Positions 26,814 to 35,893 are shown, numbered from the stretch's first letter. The stretch: DNA of 64,000 bases from Rhizobium sp. AQ_MP (GCF_014237835.1 NZ_JACJVI010000007.1:62001-126000), one strand, 5' to 3'. The notes: generated by a model not told the origin, from the letters alone. Translations and numbers: made by a program.

Positions 26814-27290
26814 TCAGTTGCTCGCCCGCTCGACCCTGATGTCACCGAGTTCGTCGATCAGCACCGTCCATTCTTCGACGCGATCGGTGGTAGGTGACGT
26901 CTTCAGATAAACCGTGGCAAAGAAGCCGGGTGTCGCGGCAACGCCCGTCATGCTTTCCGGGCGGATGCCGGTGACATAGGGCTTGATCGCGGAGAATTCC
27001 TCAAGCTCGACGCTCTCGACCAGCCTGAGGCCGTCTGCGCCGGAGGCGACCATCTGCAGGTAGATGCGCGCCGTCCGGTCAGGCTGGCGGATGGCGATGA
27101 GCTTGTAATAGCCGCGCTCGCCGGCTTGCACCGTCGCCTCGGCTCCGGTCACCGCTTCGGCACTCGATTCCCAATAGCCGCCGCTGATGACGAAGGTTGC
27201 CGTGACCGGCAACTGGCCGATTTCGTCTGCACGCATGGGAGACGAAAGGGTCAGAGCAACAAGCATGGCAGCCGAGGTGACAACCTTCAT
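26814..27290 (-). CDS. periplasmic hypothetical protein
   Basis: 158 residues with a clear signal peptide (MKVVTSAAMLVALTLSSP, cleavage near MRADE). The mature part is rich in beta strands; I recognise no family. It starts seven bases after the nadK stop, so it is likely cotranscribed with nadK. Confidence 0.7.
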   Translation of the reverse strand: MKVVTSAAMLVALTLSSPMRADEIGQLPVTATFVISGGYWESSAEAVTGAEATVQAGERGYYKLIAIRQPDRTARIYLQMVASGADGLRLVESVELEEFSAIKPYVTGIRPESMTGVAATPGFFATVYLKTSPTTDRVEEWTVLIDELGDIRVERASN

Positions 27291-27297
27291 GGGAACC

Positions 27298-28071
27298 TCA
27301 ATCGGAAAACTGTTCGGCAATGATCCGGTCGGACCACGAGCGGTCTGGGTCTGAGAGGATCCGTGCTGTGGTATCTTCTGACTGTGCAATCTCCACCCTC
27401 AGCACCGATTTGACCTCGGTATGGTCGGCAACGGCATTGACCGGCCGCTTCTCCGGCTCGAGCACTTCCAGGACCACGGTCACCTTGTCCGGCAGCAGGG
27501 CTCCGCGCCAGCGCCTCGGACGGAAGGGGCTCACCGGCGTCAGCGCCAGAAGCGGGGCCTCGAGCGGCAGGATCGGACCATGGGCCGAGAGATTGTAGGC
27601 GGTCGATCCGACGGGAGTTGCCACCATCAGTCCGTCGCAGATCAGTTCCTCCAGGCGAACCTGGCCGTCCACGAGCACGCGCAGTTTGGCCGCCTGATAG
27701 GACTGGCGCAGCACCGACACTTCATTGATGGCAAGCGCGAAGGAGATTGACCCGTCAGCATTGCTCGTCGTCATTTTCAACGGGTGAAAATCGTTTTCGA
27801 CAGCCGCCGAAATCCGCTCGGGAAGCTTGTCTGTCGAATAGTCGTTCATCAGGAAGCCGACAGAGCCACGGTTCATGCCATAGATCAGCTTGCCGGTATT
27901 CATCGTGTCATGCAGCGTCTGCAGCATGAAGCCATCGCCGCCCAGAGCCACGATGACATCGGCATCTGCAGGCTCGGTATGGCCGTAAAGACGAATCAGC
28001 TCGGCACGCGAAGCCTGGGCTTCGTCCGTGTTGGAGGCGATGAAGGCGAGCGACCGGAACGTGCGAGACAT
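27298..28071 (-). CDS. nadK: NAD kinase
   Basis: 257 residues. VIVALGGDGFML carries the catalytic GGDG motif, ALAINEVSV the NE motif, and VATPVGSTAYNLSAHGP the glycine-rich ATP/NAD-binding conserved block. It phosphorylates NAD to NADP in the cytoplasm. The start at 28071 (MSRTFRSLAFIAS) is chosen because homologues begin with this beta strand; the frame further upstream lacks family features. Confidence 0.95.
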   Translation of the reverse strand: MSRTFRSLAFIASNTDEAQASRAELIRLYGHTEPADADVIVALGGDGFMLQTLHDTMNTGKLIYGMNRGSVGFLMNDYSTDKLPERISAAVENDFHPLKMTTSNADGSISFALAINEVSVLRQSYQAAKLRVLVDGQVRLEELICDGLMVATPVGSTAYNLSAHGPILPLEAPLLALTPVSPFRPRRWRGALLPDKVTVVLEVLEPEKRPVNAVADHTEVKSVLRVEIAQSEDTTARILSDPDRSWSDRIIAEQFSD

Positions 28072-28265
28072 GGCGAGCCCTGATGAAATGTCGCCAAGTG
28101 GTACATGACATCTACCTGTAACCACAAGAGGTTTCGCCCCGGAATCGGTTCGGCTTGCGGCCCCTGAGGCCGGTGTCGGCCGGAACACTTATTCACCATC
28201 TGCGCTAACCGTCCGCCGATTTTTTGCTTTACCGCAAACCGATTTCCGCCTAAACAGCGGCCACT

Positions 28266-28341
<76 letters not shown>

Positions 28342-28447
28342 TAATTTTCAAGCACTTAGCTCTGAAATCGCTCAAATCCATGTCGCGCCATGTTGCAAAT
28401 GAGAATCGTTGGTTTCCAATGGTTTTCACTGATGCTCGGCGAATCGA

Positions 28448-28467
28448 CGCGACATGAGCGCGACAAG
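28448..28467 (+). repeat. left arm-type repeat of the element
   Basis: A 20-base sequence with two CGACA units ten bases apart. It matches 43493-43512 at 19 of 20 positions in the same orientation and lies about 107 bases inside attL. An inverted copy of its core (TGTCGCGC) is at 28381-28388. It is a probable integrase or Xis binding site. Confidence 0.55.
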
Positions 28468-28628
28468 CGCCCTCGCCAGCCGAAAAAGTTTCTAGAGAGA
28501 AGGGAAGCGTCAGAAGGTCGCCGCTCGACTGCCAGGCTTGCGCGCCTCGGCCATTCGAGCGATACAGAGCCCGGCGGCGATATCAACGAATAACCGGGCC
28601 ATATGCGGTGGCCCATGAGTGACCGCCC

Positions 28629-28874
28629 ATGCATGCTTACAAGGGAGCTCGGACCCTAGCCGAGTTCGCCGGCCGCAAGATCCACGTTCAATGTCTGAAA
28701 TGCGAGATCCGGCGCCGTTACGACGGTGACGCGATGATTGCGCGTGTCGGCAGGGATGTGGTGATGCCGGATTTGCTCAACCGGATCGCAAGGGGCAATG
28801 GCTGCACCTTAAATGACGCGCCGACGCCCAACGGCATCAGATGTCGGATGCACTACGCGCGACCGCTCGAATAG
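28629..28874 (+). CDS. small Cys-rich protein, possible zinc-binding
   Basis: 81 residues. CLKC near residue 22 and further Cys at GNGCTLN and IRCRMHY could bind zinc. It is the leftmost gene of the element and reads away from attL. The preceding 287 bases hold only the arm-type repeat. The family is not recognised; the start is not supported by a strong ribosome binding site. Confidence 0.6.
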   Translation: MHAYKGARTLAEFAGRKIHVQCLKCEIRRRYDGDAMIARVGRDVVMPDLLNRIARGNGCTLNDAPTPNGIRCRMHYARPLE

Positions 28875-28901
28875 GGTCGCCGGCAGGACTAGACCGCCTG
28901 T

Positions 28902-29156
28902 TTAGGACGCTTTCCGCCGCCGGGTCATCCAGAGCAGGACGAAGGCGATTGGAGCCGCCGCGCCGTAGATCACCATGGCGTTAAGGAAAGGGACGCCAGA
29001 ATTATGGCTGTAGAGCACCGCAGCGATCGGCATGGCGATCAATACGCCAGCCGCGTAGGAGTGGAGGAGCGCGATCTTAAGCGCCCGTCTTAGCAGGTAT
29101 GCGAACAGGGCTCCGAGCAACGCGACCCCAAATGCTCCGCCAATGATCATAGCCAT
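28902..29156 (-). CDS. small membrane protein
   Basis: 84 residues with three hydrophobic helices (about 3-23, 33-52 and 58-77) and a basic C-terminus. GAGGGG eight bases before the ATG supports it. Size and topology would suit a phage holin-like or accessory membrane protein, but there is no endolysin beside it and I do not assign that role. Confidence 0.6.
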   Translation of the reverse strand: MAMIIGGAFGVALLGALFAYLLRRALKIALLHSYAAGVLIAMPIAAVLYSHNSGVPFLNAMVIYGAAAPIAFVLLWMTRRRKAS

Positions 29157-29411
29157 GATAAACCCCTCAGCCTTTGCGTGCTTTCCTCAGCATCCACACG
29201 GGATCGTCTCACAATAAGGGGCGCAATCGCAACTGGTCTATTTGCTGCGCCGCAGCCTGGGCTTGACGGATCGGTCACGACAAGCCATCTTCAGATCATC
29301 AGGCGCTTACACCCGCGAGCCACCACCGACCTAACTCGCGAACTTGCCGCCAACTCTGTCAGCTCAACGCTGCGCATCGCAACGGGTCGCTTCCTAAACT
29401 GGAGCATTGCG

Positions 29412-29666
29412 ATGCATTCGAACAAGCTTAGCACCGGAATTTCGTCGACCACCGTAACCGTACGGAGCCGCGAGCGCTCGGCTCGACGCCAACTCTCACA
29501 CCTTGGCTTTCGTCTTGAGAAGACCCCGGCGCGGTCGTGGCTTCGGGAGCATTTCGGCCCCGGCTATCAGATCCTTAAGGGCAATACCGTCGTGGATGGC
29601 TGCTTGTCACGCGAGTATGAAATGACGCTAGAGGCCGTCGAAACTTGGATTGCTGATCAAGCCTGA
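29412..29666 (+). CDS. small conserved rhizobial-type hypothetical protein
   Basis: 84 residues. The middle (RRQLSHLGFRLEKTPARS) and C-terminal EYEMTLEAVETWI resemble a group of short cytoplasmic proteins scattered through rhizobial accessory DNA. I start at 29412 (TGGAG upstream) because the frame further upstream has no protein-like character. Function unknown. Confidence 0.55.
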   Translation: MHSNKLSTGISSTTVTVRSRERSARRQLSHLGFRLEKTPARSWLREHFGPGYQILKGNTVVDGCLSREYEMTLEAVETWIADQA

Positions 29667-29716
29667 ATTGGTTCCCGCTGTCGGCCATGTCGGCAGCGGG
29701 CTCCCCTGTGGCGCTG

Positions 29717-30457
29717 TCACTTTCCGCTTTCGTATCCGGCTTTGAACTCGTCAACAGCGTTAGCGATGGGCTTTGTCGTGCTGCTCCACCATTCGCCCGC
29801 TTCTTTCGTTGCGTTGCCCAACGCTGCCCCCACGTCTCGGACTGCGGTGCTGCGAGCGCTTTCCTCGGCAATTCGCTTCTCGTGCCGCTGCTGCATGACC
29901 TGAAAGCGATGGGTGCAAGAAGCCAGAGAGGCTTCATAATTCATAAGATGCGGCTGAAGCTTGCCGATTTCCGCTGTCGCTTGCAGGTAGGCAGAATAGT
30001 TGTCGGTGTTGAATGTCGGGCTCTTCATATCAACCTGACGGACGAAGACCAAGCATTTCGCCTCGGCCACTTTCTCGATGATGGCCGCCGGCAACGGGTC
30101 GGACTGATTGTACCCTTGGGAGAGGTGGAGGTTCACCAGCGCCAGCAAATGCCCCTCCGAGTATCTGCTTAAGGAGGCTTTCATCGCGCCTGGGCTGGAA
30201 TAGGCCAATTCGAGCCATTCCCTGCTCTTCACCGATGGGGGTGCATCTGACGCTTCGATGCGCTCCAAATCGGTCAGGGTCTTCGCGGCGGCTTCTTTCT
30301 CGGCCCGGCTATCGAGATAGCCCCTGACCGCCGCGTATACGAACAGTAGCGCGATTGCGGCAATCATGCTCAATGCAAAAACGGTCGAAACCTTCTGGAT
30401 CTTCTCGCCTGTTGTCGTAGCCATCTCCGCCCCTGCGATTTCCTTCGATTTCGCCAT
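29717..30457 (-). CDS. membrane-anchored hypothetical protein
   Basis: 246 residues. One membrane helix (about residues 28-46, STVFALSMIAAIALLFVYAA) is followed by a long, mostly helical extracytoplasmic part. AAGG precedes the ATG at 30457. It is the last gene of the leftward run that contains the virion-internal-like proteins, so it may belong to the same phage module. Function not recognised. Confidence 0.6.
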   Translation of the reverse strand: MAKSKEIAGAEMATTTGEKIQKVSTVFALSMIAAIALLFVYAAVRGYLDSRAEKEAAAKTLTDLERIEASDAPPSVKSREWLELAYSSPGAMKASLSRYSEGHLLALVNLHLSQGYNQSDPLPAAIIEKVAEAKCLVFVRQVDMKSPTFNTDNYSAYLQATAEIGKLQPHLMNYEASLASCTHRFQVMQQRHEKRIAEESARSTAVRDVGAALGNATKEAGEWWSSTTKPIANAVDEFKAGYESGK

Positions 30458-30511
30458 GATGCCTTGAGCGCTGACGATCGACAACAGGTTGTGAGTGCTG
30501 CGCTGCTCGCG

Positions 30512-32053
30512 TCACCGGCTCCCGACGTACTGAGAGCCAGCAGCAGCCGATTTGACGAAGGCGTTGCGGTTCGCATCGATGGCAGCCTGAACAGCATTCG
30601 GCCGGGCCTGCGTGGCGGCTTTGCTTCCGCCCGCCATTATGATGTCCACCAATTCCTGAACGAAGCCTTCCTGCATGCGCTCGGCTCCCTTGCGGGCGAC
30701 GTAGCCAACCGCCGGGGCAGCGACCGCACCGACAGGCCCGCCGACTTGGTATCCGACGCCGCTCGATAGCGCCCCGCTGACGATCCCGGTTGGGGAGAGT
30801 TTGCCGACAAGCCGGAGCGCGTTCTGGTCGGGCGTTCCGGTGATCGCCTGCATCAGCGCCGCTTGCTCATCAGGCGTAAAGCCGCGCGTGGCTGACTTGT
30901 TGTTGCGGAGCGCCTTCATTGCCTGATGCGAAGCGTTCTCGCGATTGGCGCCCGATCCGGCAGCGGCCGCGTTCAATTCGCCGCGGGCTGCGGCCTCGGT
31001 GACGACATTCGCTTTCGACATGCGCGACCAGAGATCGCGTGCTGTCTTCAGGGCTTCGGCTCCGGCCGTCGCGTCACCGCTCAAGACTTCACCGGCCTGC
31101 GTGTTGCCCACAAGGTCATCGATGCGGTTCACGATTGCCGAGACGGCCGCGTTGTTGCTCTTGTTGCCGGGGATGAAACCGCCACTGGCGACCTTGCGCA
31201 AAGTATCGAGCCCCTTCAGTGTGACGTTCTGGCCTTGTAGATCCTGGAGCCGGCGAAGGACGGCAGCGGCGCCGGGCTGCAATGCCGGGTCATAGCCGCT
31301 GTCTGTGAGCGTCTGAATGATCTCGGTCTGAAGTCTTCCCGTCGCTTGGGGCGTGAAGATCACGCCGGCATTGTCGGCGGCGTCGTAAGCCTGCCGGGCT
31401 GCCGTCGATAGCTCGTCCATAGTCGGGATTTTTGGCTTTGCGTTGAACGCCCCGGCGACCTTGCGAGCGCCCGTCGCGACCGCTTCGCCGGCTGCGTTGC
31501 CAGCGCCGCCGAAGATCGCACCCATCAAAGCGCCTTCGCCAATGTCCTGATCATAGCCGGAAGCAGTCAGAGCGCCGTAGCCAGCACCCTCGACGGCTGC
31601 GAGCCCGGAGCGGGCAACGGTGCCGGTTACGCCCGGAACAGATGCAGCGATGCGGGGTAGGGATGCGCCAGCACTCGCGGCCATGACCGGAGTTGCAATC
31701 GCCCCGCCGATCTCGGCAACGGTCGTTGCGGAGCCGCCGCGCATTTCAGCTTCTGCGGTCCTCTGCCGCTCTTCCTCGGTACTGGTGCCGTTCAGATAGG
31801 CGGCGAGCTTGTCCGCATAGCCGAAGGTGGCGCCGTTGGCGATCGAGCGCGCCACATCATCGGCGGCAACGGCCGCTTTCTGATACCAGGGCATTGCATC
31901 GAACTCGGCTTGCACGTTCTCAGCGCTTCGCGGCTGCGGCGCGGTCTCCAGCGTGAAGCCCTCCGGCAACGGCGGGAGCTGCCGGGGCTGTTGCTGCTGC
32001 GGCGGCTTCGTTTCGAGCTGAAAGCCGGCGGGGAGAGGCGGCAGATTGCTCAT
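30512..32053 (-). CDS. phage virion-internal / DNA-ejection-like protein
   Basis: 513 residues. The N-terminus has two copies of the motif LPPLPxGFxLET (residues 4-15 and 26-37). Next come DDVARSIANGATFGYADKLAA and long Ala/Gly-rich amphipathic stretches (AEIGGAIATPVMAASAG; YQVGGPVGAVAAPAVGY) that could enter membranes. Such architecture is common in large internal virion or pilot proteins of podovirus-like prophages of Alphaproteobacteria. The start ATG overlaps the upstream stop (ATGA). The role is inferred from family resemblance. Confidence 0.62.
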   Translation of the reverse strand: MSNLPPLPAGFQLETKPPQQQQPRQLPPLPEGFTLETAPQPRSAENVQAEFDAMPWYQKAAVAADDVARSIANGATFGYADKLAAYLNGTSTEEERQRTAEAEMRGGSATTVAEIGGAIATPVMAASAGASLPRIAASVPGVTGTVARSGLAAVEGAGYGALTASGYDQDIGEGALMGAIFGGAGNAAGEAVATGARKVAGAFNAKPKIPTMDELSTAARQAYDAADNAGVIFTPQATGRLQTEIIQTLTDSGYDPALQPGAAAVLRRLQDLQGQNVTLKGLDTLRKVASGGFIPGNKSNNAAVSAIVNRIDDLVGNTQAGEVLSGDATAGAEALKTARDLWSRMSKANVVTEAAARGELNAAAAGSGANRENASHQAMKALRNNKSATRGFTPDEQAALMQAITGTPDQNALRLVGKLSPTGIVSGALSSGVGYQVGGPVGAVAAPAVGYVARKGAERMQEGFVQELVDIIMAGGSKAATQARPNAVQAAIDANRNAFVKSAAAGSQYVGSR

Positions 32054-33393
32054 TGTGCGGGTTCCCAATTTCCGTTGCGCAGAACCAGGCGTTCGCCGGT
32101 CTGCGGGTTCGTGGCATAAACAGGCGCGGTGGGCTCGGCGGATGCGGCCGGAGCGGTCTGCTCGGTCGGCATGGCCGATACGCTCAGATCCACGCCAGCG
32201 CGCTCGGCATTGATGATTGCGTCAGGCGGCAGGCCAAGGCGGATAGCCGCCAGGGCGCGGGCGCGAGATGCTTTCTTCTGGTCGAGCAATTCGGCGCTGT
32301 CGCCCGGTTGCGGGAGATAGACGCGGCCATATTCGGATTGCTCCTCGCGTGTAATCGCGGCACCCGTATCCTTCCTGAGCACGGCCTGGAGGAATTCTAG
32401 CCCGGCTTGTTCGGCAAGCTGGTACTCTTTCGACTTGATGAAGTTGCCGCCGGCCTGTTCCGTCGCGCTGCCGATCCGGCCGGTGATCTGTGTCAGGGCT
32501 TCGCCGTACTGGTCGAGCTTCGGGATGGCACCGGATGCGCGCGTGAAATAAACGCTGTCCTTCGACTGCCCTTCGGTGAGCGCCTTGCCGCCCTGCTGAA
32601 CCACGGTGCCATCTGGCAGAGTGACCGACATCGACGGCCCGCTATCTTTCGGCAATGGCTGCGCTCCGGTGCGGATAGCCGCACCAGGCGAGAGAAACGC
32701 GCCGGTCTTGCCATCCGGGCCAACGCCCTGAACCGGTGCGCGCTGACCAAGGAAATCGTCCAGCAACATGTCATCCGTCAACACGCCGGCCTCAATCAGC
32801 CGCTGCCGCTCCGCTGCTGCTTGCTCAGTCTCGCTCATCAACTTTGGAGCACCAGCGGCGGGACCGATGCCGGGCATCTCCAGAAGCCCCATCACGTCTT
32901 CAGCGACCTCCGGGCGGATCTGACCAGGATCGAGCGGGCCGAGTAGCGTTGTGATCGCCTTCGTCTGATTGTCGCGGAGATTGTTGCCGCCGCTTACTGC
33001 GGCTTCGCTGTCCACCTTATAGCGGGCGTTTACGTCGGGAATGCCGAGCCGCTGTGTTGCTGCGGCCTCGATCATCTCACGCTCAGAGAGTACCCTAGCA
33101 TTATCGCGAACGTTGTTTTCCGTGGCGGCCTGATAGCCGCGATCGACGTTGTAGGTGAAGCCCTCCGGCGTCTGGCCATACCCCTGAACGCCCGTCAGAG
33201 AAGAGCGCTTGGAAGCGGTCGGATCGTCGGGATTGTCGAAGAGCCACGCGAGCTGGTTCATCTTCGCGCGCCGTTCATCTGCCAGAGCATAGTTCGCCAC
33301 GTCGGCGGCTTCCGGTGGCTGGAAAAGGCCAGCGAGGTTTGCGGCCGCAGCTCCGAACGCCTCGTTGTTGAAATAGCGGTTCGACTTGATCAT
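32050..33393 (-). CDS. phage virion-associated protein (putative)
   Basis: 447 residues. The opening FNNEAFGAAAANLAGLFQPP followed by a helical region, and a C-terminal NPQTGERLVLRNGNWEPAQ tail, are typical of proteins encoded beside internal virion proteins in alphaproteobacterial prophages. No enzymatic motif. GAGGA precedes the ATG at 33393. It is translationally coupled to the next gene by an ATGA overlap. Confidence 0.55.
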   Translation of the reverse strand: MIKSNRYFNNEAFGAAAANLAGLFQPPEAADVANYALADERRAKMNQLAWLFDNPDDPTASKRSSLTGVQGYGQTPEGFTYNVDRGYQAATENNVRDNARVLSEREMIEAAATQRLGIPDVNARYKVDSEAAVSGGNNLRDNQTKAITTLLGPLDPGQIRPEVAEDVMGLLEMPGIGPAAGAPKLMSETEQAAAERQRLIEAGVLTDDMLLDDFLGQRAPVQGVGPDGKTGAFLSPGAAIRTGAQPLPKDSGPSMSVTLPDGTVVQQGGKALTEGQSKDSVYFTRASGAIPKLDQYGEALTQITGRIGSATEQAGGNFIKSKEYQLAEQAGLEFLQAVLRKDTGAAITREEQSEYGRVYLPQPGDSAELLDQKKASRARALAAIRLGLPPDAIINAERAGVDLSVSAMPTEQTAPAASAEPTAPVYATNPQTGERLVLRNGNWEPAQ

Positions 33394-33403
33394 GGCGAAA
33401 TCC

Positions 33404-33841
33404 TCAATGAAGGGCCGGGCGATCGTCATAGACCGCTGACAGGGTGGTTTTGGCGATGACGAAGGCGAGATCGGCTTGCGGGCCGGTGGCAATCGCGTTG
33501 CGCAGATAAACGCCTCGCAGATCGGCCTCCAGCATCGCGACGGCGGCGAGAAGCCAGGGGAGGCGCTGCGCGTCGGCCGTCGTCAAGGCAGCGTTTGCGC
33601 AGCCGAGACAGAAATACACCTCTTGCGGCGTCAGGCGGCCGGCCGTCAACTCGGTCACGCGCGCCGCCACGGCAAAGAGCCGCTGCGAAGCTTCAGCAAT
33701 CAAGCCGGCGTCGAGTGCGCCATTACCCACGGCGTGGACCAGGTGATGCAGCGCATGGGCGCAAGGGATAAGCCCCGATCCGGTCATTGCCGCGTCGAGG
33801 TGCTTGATTGTCTCGGAGAGGTGAGCGTTTCCATCGGTCAT
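33404..33841 (-). CDS. hypothetical element protein
   Basis: 145 residues, mostly helical, with several His and two close Cys (FCLGC). No family recognised. It lies seven bases after the upstream gene and ten before the next, so it belongs to the same leftward operon as the virion-like genes. Confidence 0.5.
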   Translation of the reverse strand: MTDGNAHLSETIKHLDAAMTGSGLIPCAHALHHLVHAVGNGALDAGLIAEASQRLFAVAARVTELTAGRLTPQEVYFCLGCANAALTTADAQRLPWLLAAVAMLEADLRGVYLRNAIATGPQADLAFVIAKTTLSAVYDDRPALH

Positions 33842-33848
33842 AGCGCGA

Positions 33849-34322
33849 TCACCCGTAGAAGGCCGGTTGAGTGGCTGCCGGCTTCTCCTTGGCCGACCAT
33901 TGCGCCCTCATGCGCCGGGTTTCGATTTCGCCTCGATATTCGGCGGCGCGAAGCTGAAGGGTCAGGATACGGACCTTGCACCTGTCGTCGGCTTGCCGAT
34001 CGCCGTCTAGGTCTCCCGCGTCGATGTCCCGCGCGAGCCTCGCCGCTGCGAACATGCCCGCTTCCAGGTCCGCTATGCTCACGTCATCTCTGAGAGAAGA
34101 GATCGCCCCGCCAAGCCCTTCGTAAACTGCGGCTAGGAGGTCATGCGTCGGGCCTGTGTCGGGCTGATAGTGTTCATGCTTCGACGCCAGCAAAAGGAGG
34201 CTGCCGAGACCCTGCCGCAGTTCATGTGACGGGTTGCCGAAGATGTCCACGGCATCCCTGAGATGCTTTGCTGCTTGCCGTGCTATTCGGTTCGCTTCGA
34301 TGGGGTTCACGTCAGTATCCAT
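33849..34322 (-). CDS. hypothetical element protein
   Basis: 157 residues from MDTDVNPIEANRIARQAAKHLRDA, helical, with a basic C-terminal region. No family recognised. A longer start at 34433 is possible; I prefer 34322 because the extra 37 residues look unlike protein. It is the first gene of the leftward virion-like operon. Confidence 0.48.
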   Translation of the reverse strand: MDTDVNPIEANRIARQAAKHLRDAVDIFGNPSHELRQGLGSLLLLASKHEHYQPDTGPTHDLLAAVYEGLGGAISSLRDDVSIADLEAGMFAAARLARDIDAGDLDGDRQADDRCKVRILTLQLRAAEYRGEIETRRMRAQWSAKEKPAATQPAFYG

Positions 34323-34874
34323 CACGATGTTGTCGTTATGGTCTGAATGTGGGCCGGATCGCCGAGCCGATATATAGGGCTGGAAAGCTCGCTTTTCGGC
34401 GAGGAATTTGGAGAGGAGCGGGCAGATGGTCATAGGGTCACTGGATCAAGGCCGATAGCGGCGAAAGGCTCGCCGATGGGACGGATTGATTGACATTCGC
34501 CCGTTTTGGGCTCGGACCCTGCGCGCTCGCTTCGCAAGAATTTACCAGCCCGGAGAGAATAGCACGGTGAGGCTTGGGAGACCAGCGCGACGGCAGCGGG
34601 TGGCGGGGTGAAAAGTTCGGGCCGGGCGAAAATTTCTTCGGGCCGGGCGTTCCTATTCCCGGCGGCGTTTCGGGGTATACCGGAGGGGTGGTCGGGGGTG
34701 GCCGGGTGGCACCCTCCGGGCCGGGGCGACGACGGCGCGGACGCTTCGACCCGCCGCGCTCGATGAACGCGCCGCCTGAAAGAACGGCCGTTGACAGGGC
34801 CGCAGATGGTGTTACATTAATGGCAACGAACGTAGACGAAAACGTAACACACTTAGACAAGGGCAGGAACGGCA
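34323..34874. other. region upstream of the serine recombinase
   Basis: About 550 bases with no gene I trust. A very G-rich stretch (34600-34750) contains a 13-base direct repeat TTCGGGCCGGGCG at 34616-34628 and 34637-34649. GTGTTAC (34809-34815) and GTAACAC (34844-34850) form an inverted repeat just before the recombinase start, a candidate operator or recombination site. Confidence 0.4.
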
Positions 34875-35549
34875 ATGGCAAACGGTAGGTTCGTCGCATA
34901 TTACAGGGTCTCGACCGCTCGCCAGGGTGCCAGCGGCCTCGGCCTTGAAGCGCAGCAAGAAGCAGTCCGCGCGTACCTCAATGGCGGCAACTGGTCGCTG
35001 GTCGCTGAAGTGACAGAAGTCGAGAGCGGCAAGCGCAACGATCGCCCGAAGCTCGCCGAAGCGCTCCGGCTCTGCAAGCTGCATGGCGCGACCCTGATCA
35101 TTGCCAAGCTCGACCGTCTCGCCCGCAACGTCGCGTTCATCTCGAACCTGATGGAAAGCGGCGTGGACTTTACCGCCGTTGACTTTCCGAAGGCGAACCG
35201 CCTGACAGTCCACATTCTCGCCGCTGTGGCCGAGCACGAGCGCGAAATGATCTCGCAGCGCACGAAGGCGGCTCTTCAGGCCGCAAAGGCGCGTGGCAAG
35301 CGTCTAGGGGGTGATCGTGGTAACTTCGCCGACGTTCGGGCGCTCGGTCCTGCCGTAAGTGTTGCAGCCCGCAGCAAGAAGGCCGATGACCGCGCGGCAC
35401 TGGTTGCGCCGATCATTCAAGAGCTACAGGCCTCCGGCGCTTCTCTGCGCACCGTGGCGGCGGAATTGAATGCTCGCGGTATCCCGACGCCTCGCGGCGG
35501 CGAGTGGAGCGCGGTTCAGGTCAAGCGGGTAGCCGAGCGCGCCGCCTGA
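34875..35549 (+). CDS. serine recombinase, resolvase/invertase type
   Basis: 224 residues. The catalytic Ser is in AYYRVSTARQG, and downstream LIIAKLDRLARNVAFISNL plus the helix-E region AEHEREMISQRTKAALQ complete the resolvase domain. The C-terminus (LRTVAAELNARGIPTPRGGE) is the short helix-turn-helix found in phage and plasmid members. It would cut and rejoin DNA at two sites. It is the only plus-strand gene in the middle of the element and sits between the terminase-small-like gene and the virion-like genes. Confidence 0.9.
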   Translation: MANGRFVAYYRVSTARQGASGLGLEAQQEAVRAYLNGGNWSLVAEVTEVESGKRNDRPKLAEALRLCKLHGATLIIAKLDRLARNVAFISNLMESGVDFTAVDFPKANRLTVHILAAVAEHEREMISQRTKAALQAAKARGKRLGGDRGNFADVRALGPAVSVAARSKKADDRAALVAPIIQELQASGASLRTVAAELNARGIPTPRGGEWSAVQVKRVAERAA

Positions 35550-35580
35550 CGCCTGAAAGCCAAATAGTCCGAAACGACAA

Positions 35581-35603
35581 CGCCTCGGCTCGTGACCGGG
35601 GCG
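35581..35603 (+). terminator. weak hairpin after the serine recombinase
   Basis: CGCCTCGG / CCGGGGCG stem (one G-U pair) 32 bases after the stop, without a T-run. It resembles the complete terminator at 35660, as if one were a diverged copy of the other. Confidence 0.4.
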
Positions 35604-35659
35604 AACTGTTTGCGCGGCTGCATGGTGCGATCAGGTGAAGAGCGGGATGCATAAACGAC

Positions 35660-35687
35660 AAAGCCCCGGCTCATCACCGGGGCTTTT
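35660..35687. terminator. terminator between convergent genes of the element
   Basis: AAAGCCCCGG / CCGGGGCTTT perfect 10-base stem with a 7-base loop and a TTTT tail on the plus strand, AAA on the other. It lies between the recombinase and the convergent 61-residue gene. Confidence 0.8.
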
Positions 35688-35707
35688 GATAGGCGGCAGC
35701 GGTCGGA

Positions 35708-35893
35708 TTAGTTCGGCAGCATGTAGGGCTGGCACATCTGGCGAACTTCGGCGCTGTCTGTGTGCAGCGAGATCACTTCGATCTCATCAATCATTTCCCG
35801 GACGGTCGCGACGTCGCCGGCTTCCATAGCGGCGCGCAGGACATCCGCAGAGCGGTGAAACATGCGGATCTCGTTTTCAGTAGCTTGTGTCAT
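35708..35893 (-). CDS. small acidic hypothetical protein
   Basis: 61 residues (MTQATENEIRMFHRSADVLR onward), acidic, predicted helical. AAGGAAGGACC precedes the ATG. No family recognised; found alone between the terminase-small-like gene and the recombinase. Confidence 0.55.
   Translation of the reverse strand: MTQATENEIRMFHRSADVLRAAMEAGDVATVREMIDEIEVISLHTDSAEVRQMCQPYMLPN

Noticed and set aside
28902..29156. Holin assignment for the small membrane protein
   Set aside because: Topology alone is not enough and no endolysin or spanin gene is nearby.
34574..34888. Gly/Pro-rich protein of about 104 residues
   Set aside because: Runs out of phase into the recombinase start, lacks homology features, and its composition mirrors the G-rich DNA.
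34875..35549. Serine recombinase as the integrase of the element
   Set aside because: The att sites are a tRNA 3' end with a 48-bp repeat, typical of the adjacent tyrosine integrase.
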